Source: Microvelia longipes (lineage: Eukaryota; Arthropoda; Insecta; Hemiptera; Veliidae). From it: 64,000 nucleotides of DNA. The notes beneath the pieces were generated by a model. That model was not told the DNA's origin. It did not search any database and saw only the letters and a list, made by a program, of their open reading frames with translations. A program made the translations under genes and the position numbers. Below are positions 25,013 to 37,320 of the stretch, in pieces (the first letter of the stretch is position 1; each line of letters starts with the position of its first letter). The DNA lies in contig JACMZG010001863.1 of NCBI GenBank assembly GCA_018340805.1, positions 24,736,135 through 24,800,134 of the forward strand. The letters run 5' to 3'.

Positions 25013-27096
25013 ACTGTGTTAGATCTAGTTGTGTCTAGGAAAAAACATTTTTAAACCTACGTTTAAGTTATTGCTTTTCTCTAAATACTGGTTATGTATT
25101 TATTACAAAAAGAAAAATAATTTGACTTATGATTCACCTTTTTGAACTAATCTTATATTAGTATATTTCTATTTATTGTTTACGTCTAAAAATGTATAAT
25201 GTATTCAACTGTATGTTGTTACATATATGTATTAATGTCAATTAACAAAACTTTTTAATTTACAAAAGTGTTTTAATCTAATCATCCCACAAATGGATTT
25301 ATTTTTAGCTATTGTTTTATTTATTTTTTTTAAATTTATTATCTAATTATTTACATCTGAAATTTATTTTGTTACTTGTATACTTTATTATTGTTCATAG
25401 ATTTTTAACTGAGATGAATACAAATTTAACATTTAAATTACTTATATTTTTATGTAATTTCTTTTACAATAATTTGGTTTATTACATATGGATAAACGTT
25501 TATCTTTCTAGTTATTATTTTGTTAAACTCGTTTTTTTAGATTTTGATTTTTTCGTAATAATTGTACCATACGTTATTGGCGAGTAATAGTCTTGTGATT
25601 TTGTTGCATCAAACCTATTATAGTCTAAGTTCGTTCATTACAAATCCCAATTATCCAAAAATAATTTGAGCTTTAAACAAAAATTGGATAAAAATTAGTA
25701 TATAATTTTCTTAAGTCGTTACATAGTGAGTATTTTTCTGGTATTTCGTTCTATATAATAGTTGCTCTTACTTCTATTTATCTTAAAAGTTAATTTAGGT
25801 ATCCTGTATTTTCTTTCTTGAGCCACAAAAAATCACGAATTTTATTTTACAATGGAACCTTATATATCTCTTATTTTTTGTTCCGCTTTTTAATACCATA
25901 GATTTCTAGCTGTGATGTCAAAGAATTTATCTATCCTAACTAATGTTTCATACTTTATTTAGCATAATGTATTGTTCTGTGTATATATTTATTATTACAT
26001 GTATTATTAAATATGTATTATAGTATTATATGTATTATTACTATAGAATAATAATAATTGCATTTATTATTTCTGTCATTTATTCTAAATTATTTTCAAT
26101 CTTAAAAGTTATTGCTAATTTGATTTTTTTAGTTTTATTAGTGCATTTTATACAATCACCTAAAGATGCTAAGCTTCGCTCAGAGAAATGTCGTAATTAT
26201 TAAATTAATTAATATTTACTATAAGACTACAGTCTTGATTAATCGTAATTATATATAAATATTATAATAATAATTCGTTTTAAAAATTCCCGAAAAACCA
26301 TTACCTTGACGATGAATGTATGGCTGATCTAAGATTCCTCCAGATGATTTGTTTTACTCTGTATAGTTATTTCGCCAGAATGCGCCTTCAATGGAATCTG
26401 GGCTACTGTTTACAAGAATTATTTTTATTCATTTATTTATTTATTACTTACGATAATATGATTTATTAAGAAGAAATGATACTATTTCGTGTAACAAACC
26501 TAATAAAAATACTTTTTAAACAGATTAATACTCTACATCTCCATGATTTGTTTTAACCAATTCAAGTAATCGAAAACTCCAGTTTGATTAATTGAAGAGT
26601 TTATTTTAGATTTATAAAAGTGTTGATCGTTACTAGAATATTCTGTGAATGAATATAGGGGCGGAAAAAGAGATTGGACGGGAACAATAGAAGTTCAAGC
26701 TAAAGGTTCGGGGGGACGTCCTACAGGAAGCCAATATCGATCCTAAGTGAACCCGTAGGGTCCACATCTGCAATGAACCCTCGTTTGAACCTTCATACGA
26801 TAAACGACCTTGATCTATTATAGGAATTAGGAACTTAAAAATATACCCTCTTACATTTTAATTCAAAAAAACTTTTTTGTTACTAAGTTATAACGCGTGC
26901 CACAAAATTGTTATAAAAAATCGATTTTTACTTTAATGTTTATTTTACGACAAATCATTACTCGATTATTGCTTAATCGATACTTTAGTATTTGATTGTT
27001 GCATGTCTGTACTAGATAAAATCTTATTAATATTATATTAGGAAATAATCGTACCAATCCATAACTATTTGTTTTACTGACATGATAACTTCATTT
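25013..27096. other. Intronic stretch, one GC-richer block
   Basis: Mostly AT-rich. About 26650-26790 is noticeably richer in G and C (for example GGTTCGGGGGGACGTCCTAC and GTGAACCCGTAGGGTCCAC) but has no frame, pol III box or inverted end that I recognise. Confidence 0.4.
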
Positions 27097-27300
27097 TTAC
27101 TTTTCCTTATTTATATACCCTTGGTATGTAGGAAAGTAAAGTGTTCGCCCAAACATCCGGAACCGATATTTTGACCTAACTATGTGTTAAGGCCCCGTAG
27201 TTCTTTTTACTAAGTTTTATGTCCATGTATGTGTGTGTGTATCACTTTTACTCGAAAAGTTGAGGATAAGTGTCAAGGTACATGATCCCCGATTCCTAAT
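27097..27300 (+). repeat. Family A, strongly deleted copy
   Basis: Left-end sequence (ACTTTTCCTTATTTATA, GGTATGTAGGAAAG, CCGGAACCG) and the TG repeat (27229-27240) are followed almost at once by a right-end remnant (AAGGTACATGATCCCCGATT). Confidence 0.55.
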
Positions 27301-27308
27301 ATAACTTT

Positions 27309-27365
27309 AGCGCCAGATTTAAGGGGTGGTGGGGCGGGCGGCCGCCCGGGGCGCAAAATTAAGAT
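27309..27365 (+). mobile_element. Possible hAT terminus fragment
   Basis: GCGCCAGATTTAAGGGGTGG followed by GGGCGGCCGCCCGGGGCGC and AAAATT resembles the G-rich termini common in insect hAT elements. The opposite end and target duplication were not found. Confidence 0.35.
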
Positions 27366-29880
27366 TCTAGGTATTGTGAAAAAATCTAGAACTTGAAAAA
27401 AATTAGTTTAACAGGAAGGATTTGTATACAATGTTTTGTATATAATTTGTATACAAAGATTTGTGTACAATTTTTTGTATAATTAATTAATGAGCTAATT
27501 GGTGAATTTTATCTGTGTTTTTAGTATTTTATAGATAAAACACAGTACAAAAAGTACAACCTTTAAAGAAATTTAATTTTTTAGGTATGAACTGCCTCTA
27601 AGTACAGGAAAAAACACACTACCAATAATCGCAGTTTTGTTTACACAAGGTTTAAAAAATATATATAAAAAACAAAAACGTATTTATTTGAATGCGTTTA
27701 CTCATTTTATCTTATCAGTTGTTACATCAACTCGCTAAATGTTTCCACCTACAGACACTAAATTACTTTTCTTTATTTGGAAGTTCAATTTTTGCTGAGT
27801 CACTCTACAATGGTCTGTTACTTATGAATTTTGGTTCATACTGACATCTTCAACTATAAATGTGCAATCATTAAAGTCTACCTCTTAATGTTGGTTCATT
27901 AGATGATGAGATTTTAACTTTTTGGTCTACGCTACCTTAACGTCACTAAAGACCTGAAGTATTTTTAGAACGTGGGCATTTAATATAAGGAGACGCGATG
28001 CTTTATATAATTTTATTGTTGTACTTGAATTCTTGCTTTAATTTTAACCTTGACTCTTAGCCTTTAGGCGATATTATCCATAATGGATTCAGTATTTTAC
28101 GCCTTTTAGCTTTCAATCGTATTTTGATTTTTTAATAATCTGTTTTTTTATGTTAGAAGTGCACATATGGTAGAAAAATTTTATAGTTCTTTATATTTTT
28201 AAATTTGTTTTTTGTATTAAATATCTATCTATTACTGAAAATGTATTGTAAGTAACTAATTAATGATGTACAATTTTTCACAGTTTTGTTAAATTCGTAA
28301 AAACTGTTACACAAATTTTTATTTCTTTAGAATAAGTTACTTCATAGTATTTTTTTCCAGTCGAATTCGAATTTAAGTAAGTTGTATTTTGTTTTTCTAT
28401 GATTAAAAACGAAGATTTTAAAAAGCTGTATTCTAAAATTGTTGTCTCCGTTGTATGAGTTCAGTAAAGCACCAGTAATCGAATACTGACCTTTGACACC
28501 CCGGAAGTCTGAGATTCGCATGCATGATTTGTATGTATGTTGAAATAGAATAACGCCAACTTTGTTATATACTATAGTATAAAGCTTAATTTGTTGTCTC
28601 TACCTTTGTACTTAAGGTAGTTCTCGTAACCCTGATAAGCCGCAAGAAGCTTAGCGGGTATCTTCTTTCTTATATCTTTAAGAACATTACTTAGGATGAC
28701 TTACTCATATTCCTTTGATTTAGAAAATGTTTTACTCAAACTTATCGAGTATAGAACTTAAGCTCAATCAATGCTCTTAAGTAATGCTCTCGAAGTGGCG
28801 TGAGTATAAATTTATTCTTTTTAGGAGAAAAGTAAGCCTTCTTTTGATCTTTCTATCTATCTACCTCTAAAACTTCTCTTATATCTAAATTAAAGGTGGT
28901 TCATTGGTCTAGTTATAGGTTTATTCCTTTATTGAAACGGCATTGTTCGCTATTATTTGATAACAGGGAAAGCTACCAATATTTAATTTCTTTAGGCCCT
29001 TTTATTAATTTTTACTCCAAATTTCTTTATTTAAATATATTTTATTAATAATATATTATTAATGCATAAATTTTATTAGTAATGTATTTTCACATAAAGT
29101 GATTTTATGTTTTTTTTTGTTAATTATAATCTAGTACTAAAAAATGTTGAAGTGTAAAAATCTGTTTGTGAAATTTTAGAGTAACTAACCCCTAGCTACT
29201 TTAGTATCATATACCAATGAAAACATAAATGCACCCACTTATGATTTCAAAATTTAATTAATTTTGAGATAAATCAAACATTAATGTGATATTACACGAG
29301 CGTTCTAAAAGTTTTCCTGTTAGTCAAATATCCTTTAGTATCAAATAGTTAAAAGTTTTGCTCATCATTCACTCGGTTCTTTATGTGTTAGTAAAATTTT
29401 AATTAAAACAGCGATTCGTGAGTTTTCAGATTCTGTTTCGTCACTTTTTGAAGGATAATTAAATAGATTATAGATTTATCTGGCTTTATTTAAATCTAAT
29501 TAGATTCGAAAAACTTAGTTTCACTGAATAGGTTCGTTTATTGGTATCTCAGTGTTGAATAAAATACATCTTTTCCTGTTTGCTTAACTTTTAAATTTAG
29601 GTTTAACCATTTTTTTACGCTATTTTGCTAATTTATATATTCTGTTATTACTTTCTTTGAAATTGATAATATTATGTTAATATTGTAACGATGAGGCATT
29701 GGAAAAATGTTGGCTTAACACTGTCTAATTTTTTAACTACAATGATTATTAGACCAATATCCCGAACTGACCAATATAAAGAACGGATATAAAGAAGAAT
29801 GGATGTTTGTTTTAACTTAAAAAATGCCCTTTTCGGTGTTTTTGGCTCTAATGAACGAATCCTTTTGTGAATGATAACGT
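27366..29880. other. Intronic stretch without recognised features
   Basis: AT-rich. It has a small cluster of TTTGTATACAA-like repeats at 27418-27480 and nothing else that I can support. Confidence 0.45.
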
Positions 29881-29950
29881 TCTGTACAAGCTCTTAAGGT
29901 TCGCAAATCCATAAGACCCAAGCTCGAATCTTGGCAAGGTCATTCATGTT
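29881..29950 (+). repeat. Possible decayed tRNA-like fragment
   Basis: CAAGCTCGAATCTTGGC (about 29921-29937) resembles a T-arm/B box, and AAGCTCTTAAGGTTCG lies upstream. It is too degenerate for a tRNA call. Confidence 0.25.
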
Positions 29951-30404
29951 TTAACGTTTTATTTACATTATATAAGTTTATAACTATTCATTAATTCTAA
30001 CTTAGAGGTCCGCATGCCATGGGCGAATTTCTTTTAACTAAAACGTTATTAATCTTTGAAAGAGTTATACCTTTAAATCTTCTATGCGTTACCCAATTTT
30101 CTATAGATTTTTTGTTCAAAGGAAATGTACTAAAACCTTTTAAGGATGAGTATAATCTACGCTTTAAATTAGTGCAAATGATGGTGTGTACTGACTGCCA
30201 ATCTTGGAAAGATGGGCTTATTCTTGCTTAACCAATGGCATAAATATGCGCATTTCCTTTGAAAAATTTAGAAAAGTTGATATAGAAGTAGGGATTCTAC
30301 TCCTTAAGTTATTTAGCGTATACTGGAAACTTATTTGGAAACTGGAAAGCAAATTGTTTCATTTCAGTTTTGTAGAGCATTGTGTTTTCATCTTTGATGT
30401 CCTA

Positions 30405-30475
30405 CATTCCTGAAGATGCCTCCCACAGTGGAAGCGAAACGTCGGATTCCTTGTACATTTTTAAGAAATGTACGT
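30405..30475 (+). repeat. Retroelement-type CTGAAGATG...GAAAC motif plus hairpin
   Basis: CTGAAGA (30410-30416), an imperfect hairpin, and GAAACGTC (30436-30443) have the order of a hammerhead core (CTGANGA-stem-GAAA). They are followed by a strong hairpin GTACATTT...AAATGTAC. Similar motifs are found near the ends of Penelope-like retroelements. No flanking reverse transcriptase is seen. Cleavage-competent folding is not demonstrated. Confidence 0.35.
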
Positions 30476-31380
30476 CTAATCACAAAATCATACATTTCAA
30501 AGAAAATTAGCACGGCATGGAGATCTCTGCAGTTTGAATTTCATAAATGCTTCATTAATTATAATTATTTGATATTTTTAAATTACATTTTGCGTCAATA
30601 TATTTTTATTTTAATAAAAATAACTTAGAAAGTTTAATTATTTTATTTAAACGACAAACAACTAATTATATTGCATGCTCGTATAAAATTAACAATAATA
30701 CTTGTAATGTTGCGTATAATTTAAATTTCACATGATAATGGATAATGTATATTAGCCTTGGTCATGACATCTAGTGTTGATCTAAGTTTCATATTAACTT
30801 TATATTTTAGTGCTTTATTACGTTTCAAGTCCCTGCACTGGATCGTCTTATTATTATTCAAATGCATTTCTCAATTCTCTGCGTCCCTTTTGAATTCAAT
30901 AGTATGCATACAATTCTATTACAAGTAGTAATCAGCTTATTTGAAAGACAATAATTGTATATCTTCGTATCTTACTTAGCTACATATTACCTAATTTTGT
31001 GCTTTACTCTTTTTTCTTGAGTGAATTCCTTACTCCACTAAAATAACAGGTTTGTTTGATTTTAAGCCCGTAGGCTTAATATTTTGTTTTTACCTGATCT
31101 CAGTTCTCTTCTATATGGTTAAATATTAATTTTTATTGTTTTTTGCTTCGCTTTTGTTAAAAAAGGGGAAAGATTATATTACGAAAGTTGTTTTGCCTTT
31201 AGGCTTTATTCATTAACCTCTTGTATATTTAATACTCTATTAATTTTTTATTGCTATACGTATATTTCTTAATTTTTTTATTGTTGAACTTTGAATGCTT
31301 GATCCCTAAAAATTCATAACAACTATTTGGGTATTAACTTTTAAACTGTTTTTTTTTTTAATTTGTATTTATTACCAGCC
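30476..31380. other. Intronic stretch without recognised features
   Basis: AT-rich. Nothing supported. Confidence 0.45.
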
Positions 31381-31394
31381 AATAATACATAAAT

Positions 31395-31477
31395 ATTATG
31401 TATATAAATGTATATGTATATATAAATATATATATACATATACATATACATATATATATATATATATAATATATATA

Positions 31478-31533
<56 letters not shown>
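31395..31533. repeat. (TA)n microsatellite, interrupted
   Basis: TATATA runs with TACATA variants in the left third and a pure TA run on the right. Confidence 0.95.
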
Positions 31534-31535
<2 letters not shown>

Positions 31536-31834
31536 TGTGTGATCTGCGCTAATACAACGTAGTTTTTGAAATATTTACTACTTTTGACGTAATGGTGTAT
31601 TTACGTTTGAGTAATGCATGCTTGTTTATACTTATATATGATTACCTATAATAAAAATATATAAATATGGTATTATTTATACCATATAAGTATATGGTTT
31701 TTTTTTTTTTTTTGGTTTATATTTTATACCTCCACCTATAATAATGGATTCATTCTTTTTCCTGGTAAATAAATAAGAATATGACTTTACTATCAAACTC
31801 TCTTTAAGTTCTGTTTTAAGCATGGTAAATATTT

Positions 31835-31939
31835 AATACACTTGAGTTTAAAAAAAAATATATATTTAAATTGTCAAACCACAATGATTTATATATATAT
31901 TAATTTAAATATATATTTTTTTTTAAACTCAAGTGTATT
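31835..31939. repeat. Inverted repeat, 38-bp arms
   Basis: AATACACTTGAGTTT plus an A/T tract (31835-31872) is the reverse complement of 31902-31939, with a 29-bp loop. Probably a small fold-back or MITE remnant. Confidence 0.7.
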
Positions 31940-34215
31940 AAAATAACCATGTTTAACATATACCACAAATCTCTGTCAAAACAACTAATGATTCTGTTTT
32001 AAGTATTTCACTCCTTTGTGACTTTACTAAACAAGTTAAATTTTTAAAATTAAGTCACGTATTTAGAACTAAATTTAACAATTAGTCACAACCCAGCCCT
32101 CAAAATATTTATTCAATTAAACATTTATTTTAATATTCTTTAATTTGTTCTCTTTAGAGGTCAAACATTGTAAGATCAGCGTTTAAAGTAATCTGAGGTT
32201 TTCTTGAATACTCTCAGGTTTGTATTAAAGAAAATGTAAAGCCGTGGGAAAACAATTGTAAGTCTTGGGAAGTAACTATGATGCTCGGGAGTAATTATAC
32301 CTCTTTACTCTCGACCTTTTTTCTTCCTACTTAATAAACTGGTTTTTTGTTCCTTCAATAAAATTCCTTTTATACCTTAGAAAGACTGAAGATACCTAAA
32401 GGTTCTTTGAAGGAGTTTCAAATTTACGGCTTTTAAAAATTTTCAAAGTTTTGGTGATATAAAATTTAATTATTTAATGGGATATACTATTAGGATAAAG
32501 GAGTCGTAAGCTTAGGTCCGGTTAAACATTGGCTTACAATTTAATATTTCTTATTTTAAAACGCTGCTTGATTTTAACTTAAATGTTTAGTCAAAGGTTT
32601 TATAGAATTTAGTTTTTCTTACTTTATCCTTTAAGTGTTTATTTATTTTTTGTGTTCATTTACCCAAAATATTTTGAACTTTATTAAACTTAACCCTTTT
32701 TTGTGTAATAAAATTTAATGTTTTTTTTTTTATTTTATTACTTAAATTGCTTAAAGTTGATACTGTGTAATAGCTTACATAAGGAAGCATATAAAACGTT
32801 TAAAATAAAATAAGTAATCGTTTTATACTGAAATTAAACTTTAAATGATACTGGCTCGCAGAGAAAATACAGTTAAAGGAATGCTTTAAAAATTAATAAA
32901 ATTGTTTCACTGGTCGGGTCGCTATTATCAAAACAAATGGAGGTCCTAAGTGACCAAAACCAAGTATGATGTGATAACCAACTTTCCTAATAAGGGGAAT
33001 CTTAGGCCCTATAGTATGCCTTTTTTCACTATGGAAGAGAGTACGCTATTTAAGGTTATTTAATAACATTTGAAGGGTGCTAATGTGATTTTTGGGAGGC
33101 TTAAACCCCCCTCCCTAGCCTAAGTCTGCCCATAGTTGTGATTGGTATATTTTAACCAAAATTACAACATGGCAGGATCTTCTATACAACATATTCTTAA
33201 CTCTATATTCCGAACATATTATGGGTAAGGATTTAACATGAATCTTCTTTCATATCTTATCAGATAAAGCTATTGTCCCTTCGGCTGTCGAGAAACACTT
33301 GCTCAAGGTTAGTAAGCCTTATTATTATCCAATGCTAAAAGGGCCTAACTACATAGCGTAATAACATCTCCACTGCATATCCTGATAACATAGCTCTGCT
33401 TTTCTCCAGTACTATTACTGTGCATTTACTATCCAGAAGAACCATGCTAAACTTGGTTTGGCTGAGCGCCAAAGAGAAACTTAAGGCCTTGCTTATCTAA
33501 AATTGGCAAAAGAAGTAAATACAAGTAGTTTGGTTTAGTTCTTCCTTAGATTCAAGATAGTGTCAACTTTTCTGTTATTTTTACCATACCATATTTTATT
33601 CAAGTGTAAAATCTGTGGTTCAATAATACTAATATTTAATTATAAAATGCCGTTAAAGTTTTTTATCCGAAAAAGTTTTTTTAGTATGATACATTTTACT
33701 TAATAACTATAAGGAAACGATAAGAAAATTTTCAAACGAGCCTCCTTTTAAAATAAATGTCGACTTTCCAACAGATCGATTTTAGAAAAGGTTTTGTAGT
33801 AGTCATGGAAATTATGAAGTAATATCACGCGACCCTACCCCTCACTCTCAGATTTTCACGAGTGATAACTAAAACACAATCCTTAAGTATTATTCTAAGA
33901 AATTAGTTATTTCTTTTCTGTTATAAATCTAATTTTAGGTTTTTAGTTATGAAAATTCCTTTAGAGAATTGTTTGCTGTTTTTACTACACTTTACTATTA
34001 AAATATTATAAGGAAATCGCGTGTTTATGTAATTTAGTTTAAGTTAAAATTTTAAAATACATTTAGAAGTAGTAATGTCATTGTTTTCCTATTTAATGTA
34101 TTTAATTAAAAAAATATTAGAAAAATACATCAGTTGTTTTTGTTTATACCCATGTTTAATTAGTAAAATTTGGCTTACGTGTTTTCTCTATTTTTTTTTA
34201 CTTCGTTTTCTCTTT
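31940..34215. other. Intronic stretch with a possible hAT end
   Basis: At 33085-33130, CCCCCCTCCCTAGCC followed by TAAGTCTGCCCATAG reads on the minus strand like a hAT terminus (GGCAGACTTAGGCTAGGGAGG). About 33290-33480 is GC-richer but has no recognisable frame. Confidence 0.35.
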
Positions 34216-34256
34216 AACTTATAAACTAATTATTTTTGTGTGTTTCAGGTGAGTTA
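34216..34256 (+). promoter_or_regulatory. Candidate recursive splice site (zero-length exon)
   Basis: A branch-like ACTAAT (34225-34230), a T-rich tract and TTTCAG (34243-34248) make a convincing 3' splice site. The very next bases are GTGAGT (34249-34254), a perfect 5' splice site. A further pyrimidine-rich stretch lies just upstream (TTTTCTCTATTTTTTTT region). This AG|GT juxtaposition is the known form of ratcheting sites in long insect introns. It sits 21.9 kb downstream of the cadherin exon, in the same strand. I found no other AGGTGAGT or AGGTAAGT preceded by a pyrimidine tract in the window. Confidence 0.55.
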
Positions 34257-36537
34257 CTATTTTATTATGTCTCTAAGGATATGGTTCGTATTTTTATTTG
34301 TTATTATTCTGTAATAATGAGTATGTGGTGTTGTGCATGCATAGTATATATGGAGTTCACATCCGATAGGTGGATGCTTAACAGTGTCATTGAATTACTG
34401 CTGTAAAGTTTTCATTAGAATAAAAAAAAAGTTGAAAATATTAATTAGTTTTACGTTTAATTAATTAATGATAAGAATAAATGTTCTTTGTGTTGAATTT
34501 AATATGTCAGTGATACATTAAAATCAGGAACTATTAATGAATAAATTAAATCTTAAATGATAAAATGTGTGTTATGCAATATCATTCGTATAAGGTTTAT
34601 TCAAGATGTTTTTAAATTGGTGATAACACCGTCGATAATTTAGTAATAATGAGGTCTCCCGCCTCAACAGAAAGTACAAAATGATTAGAGGTGGCATTGC
34701 CTGTCTTATTTCATAGAAAAGTCAAAAGAAAAATATAGAGGACTAGAGCAGTAGAGCCTGATCAAAAAGTAAAAAAATGAGCACAATGTATACTCGGAAT
34801 CGATATTCTGAGAAATGCCGAAATCTGTATAGTCTGTTTCAATATCTAGCCTGTTTATGTATCTTTTTGACTAATGTATTAAAATGAATTAATGTTACCT
34901 AACTTTGCAGGTATTTTATTAAAAACTGACAATTATGTGTAACAATAATCGCGAACCCATATTTTTCTAGTTCTTTGTAGACCGATTAGACTAAGACGTA
35001 ACCGAACTTATTTGAGTATAATCGTCTTGTATAGGCTTATTCTTCACGATTTCACCTCACTACCACATCTAGATAGTGTTGACTGGTATCGATGTTGTTT
35101 GGAGGCATGTTTTTATGAAGTCCAGAGTATTGCTGCAGAGGATAGTAACCGATGCATCACGTCCTTGTCTTCGTGACCTTACTCCCTCCATTCTACATTT
35201 CATCCTCTGAAACCTTATTTTTACACACCAACAATCACTGACTCCCACAATTCCTCTTCTCTATAACAGCCGACTTCCTTTGCTTCCTCTATCATTTCTC
35301 TATTTCTAATTTATATTACATCTAATTTTTTATCTCCCTTTATTATGTTTAAAGCATAAATCAAAGGTGTCTACCTCATTCATTAGATTATTACTTATAA
35401 TTTATCATTGTATCTATACCAATATTGTTACTTATTAAAGCATACGTTATTAATAGCCCAGCTTCTGGATACTTTATATTTTATTTTGAAATGATATTTC
35501 TTGTTTAAAATTAGTTGTCAAATGAGAAACCATGTCTTCATTACTTTTTGAATAACAAAAATGAATGAGATTCTGCTTTTATAAAATCCTGTTACGGAAA
35601 CAGTTTTATTTGCTGTTACATAGCATTTTGGTATGTATTTGGCGAATTAACATTATTTGCTATTTTTCTGAAATTTAGAAGTCGTGCTTCATTTATATAA
35701 GTTTTTCTACTATACTTTACCCAAGCTATTAGAGTCTAATAAATCTCCTATTTATTTATAATACTTTGATAATAAATTTAAATTATTCCATATTACTTAA
35801 AATGCCTAGGTTAACATTTCTTTGGTTGAAGATATAGTTTATATTTCTTGTTATATTATTTAAGTATAATTAAAACTTCATTTAGATGGGTTTACAATCT
35901 AAACTACTATAGATTCTCATTATAATTTGAACTACAAAGATAAAACTTTAAGGAACTTTTAGAAATAAGAGAGTTATTCCCATAAGGACTCGAGAAACTT
36001 ACGAGTATATACTTGATTTTGTTATGTTATTAAAAGTTTATTATACTTTACTTTGTTTATTACTTTGATATAATGGATTACTTTAAAATTAAATTAAACT
36101 AGTCAAAATTCTTATGAAATTATTTTTGCTCTGTAGTTGCTACAATTTAAGTTGTACCATATCCCAATTTAGTATTTTATTTGTATTTCTTAAAGCTAGT
36201 TCACCTACAATTTAGAATAAAAATACCTTCTTATGACTCATTAATTAAGTTGGATCGAATTCAAAATTTTAAAAATAATTTAATTACATTGAGAATGAAA
36301 TAAAGACAAATAATAAATCAAAGTGTTATTTATTATGCCTTAATGAATTGATGTTATTGTTCTATTTTTGTGGCGTCTTTCTTATTATTCACCCACTTCT
36401 CTTTTTAAATTTTTTTTAATTCCTTTTAAAATAGTGCTGATAAAGAAAGCTTTCGATTACATCATGCGGTACTGTGTGCTTCAATGTTTACAATTTCAAA
36501 ATTAGTTCCATCGTTGTTGTCAGATTCTATTAATGTA
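34257..36537. other. Intronic stretch without recognised features
   Basis: AT-rich, except about 35040-35290, which is C/T-rich on this strand (CTTACTCCCTCCATTC and CTTCCTTTGCTTCC). No frame or terminal repeat is recognised. Confidence 0.4.
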
Positions 36538-37320
36538 TCTTTTTACTTTTCCTCATTTATACCGTAGGTATATAGGAAAAGTATTGTGTTTGCCAAAAAT
36601 CCGAAACCGTCACTATCCGTATCAGGTGTTTTAAAGGCCTCCTGAGTGGGTTTCTCAAAGTTGTCTATCTGTGTGTGTGTGTGTGAAAAATATATATATA
36701 TTTTTTGTGTGAAAAAATATATATTTCTACAAAAAGCTTTGTAGAAAAATTAATCTACCGCTGTAGTTGTGTTATTTGGAAAATATTTTTTTTTATGACA
36801 TCATTAACTTGCAATAATGGCTCAGCGAAAATTTTGAAAAATTATAAAACTTATGGGTTCCAATTGAATTTTGGCTCGCTTGTAGCCATGTATAAGACTA
36901 ATATATGTGCCAGGTTCCTTCTCATTATCAGAATTAGTTCAATTTTTATGGAATATGTACGTTTTTTAAAAAGTTGTGAAAAATCATAAAAATGATTCAA
37001 TTGAGTTAAAATTTAGTACAAGGGTGTACTTTTACTTATTATATAAGTACATGAAGTTTTCTTCCAAAGCGACAAGTATATCCACGATATAATTTTTGTT
37101 GGATCATAAAAGTAAAGTAGCATTGAGCGTGGTCAATGCTGTATGGGTGCCCGCTATACTATCTGAGTACGATCGATGTGAGTCCAAAAACATGTTGCAG
37201 TTTAAATTTGGCGCATTGTATATTTTGAGGACGAGCGAAAAGAGCCTGAATCATAGAGGATGAGCTTAGCGAATCCAATAAAGTGAGAAATAATTTCGAG
37301 TTAACTTTACCTAATTTTTT
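36538..37320 (+). repeat. Family A dispersed repeat, near full length
   Basis: It has the canonical left end TTTTTACTTTTCCTCATTT and TATACCGTAGGTATA. The TG repeat is at 36669-36684, followed by CGCTGTAGTTGTG, a decayed ATGACATCATTAACTTGC block, TTGTTGGATCATAAAAG, and GAGGACGAGCGAAAAGAG. It ends in a decayed right end. The 94-codon frame inside it is not a gene. Confidence 0.85.

Noticed and set aside
34890..34920. Recursive splice site at TTTGCAG|GTATTT
   Set aside because: The pyrimidine tract is weak and the site lies only 0.7 kb from the much better candidate at 34249.
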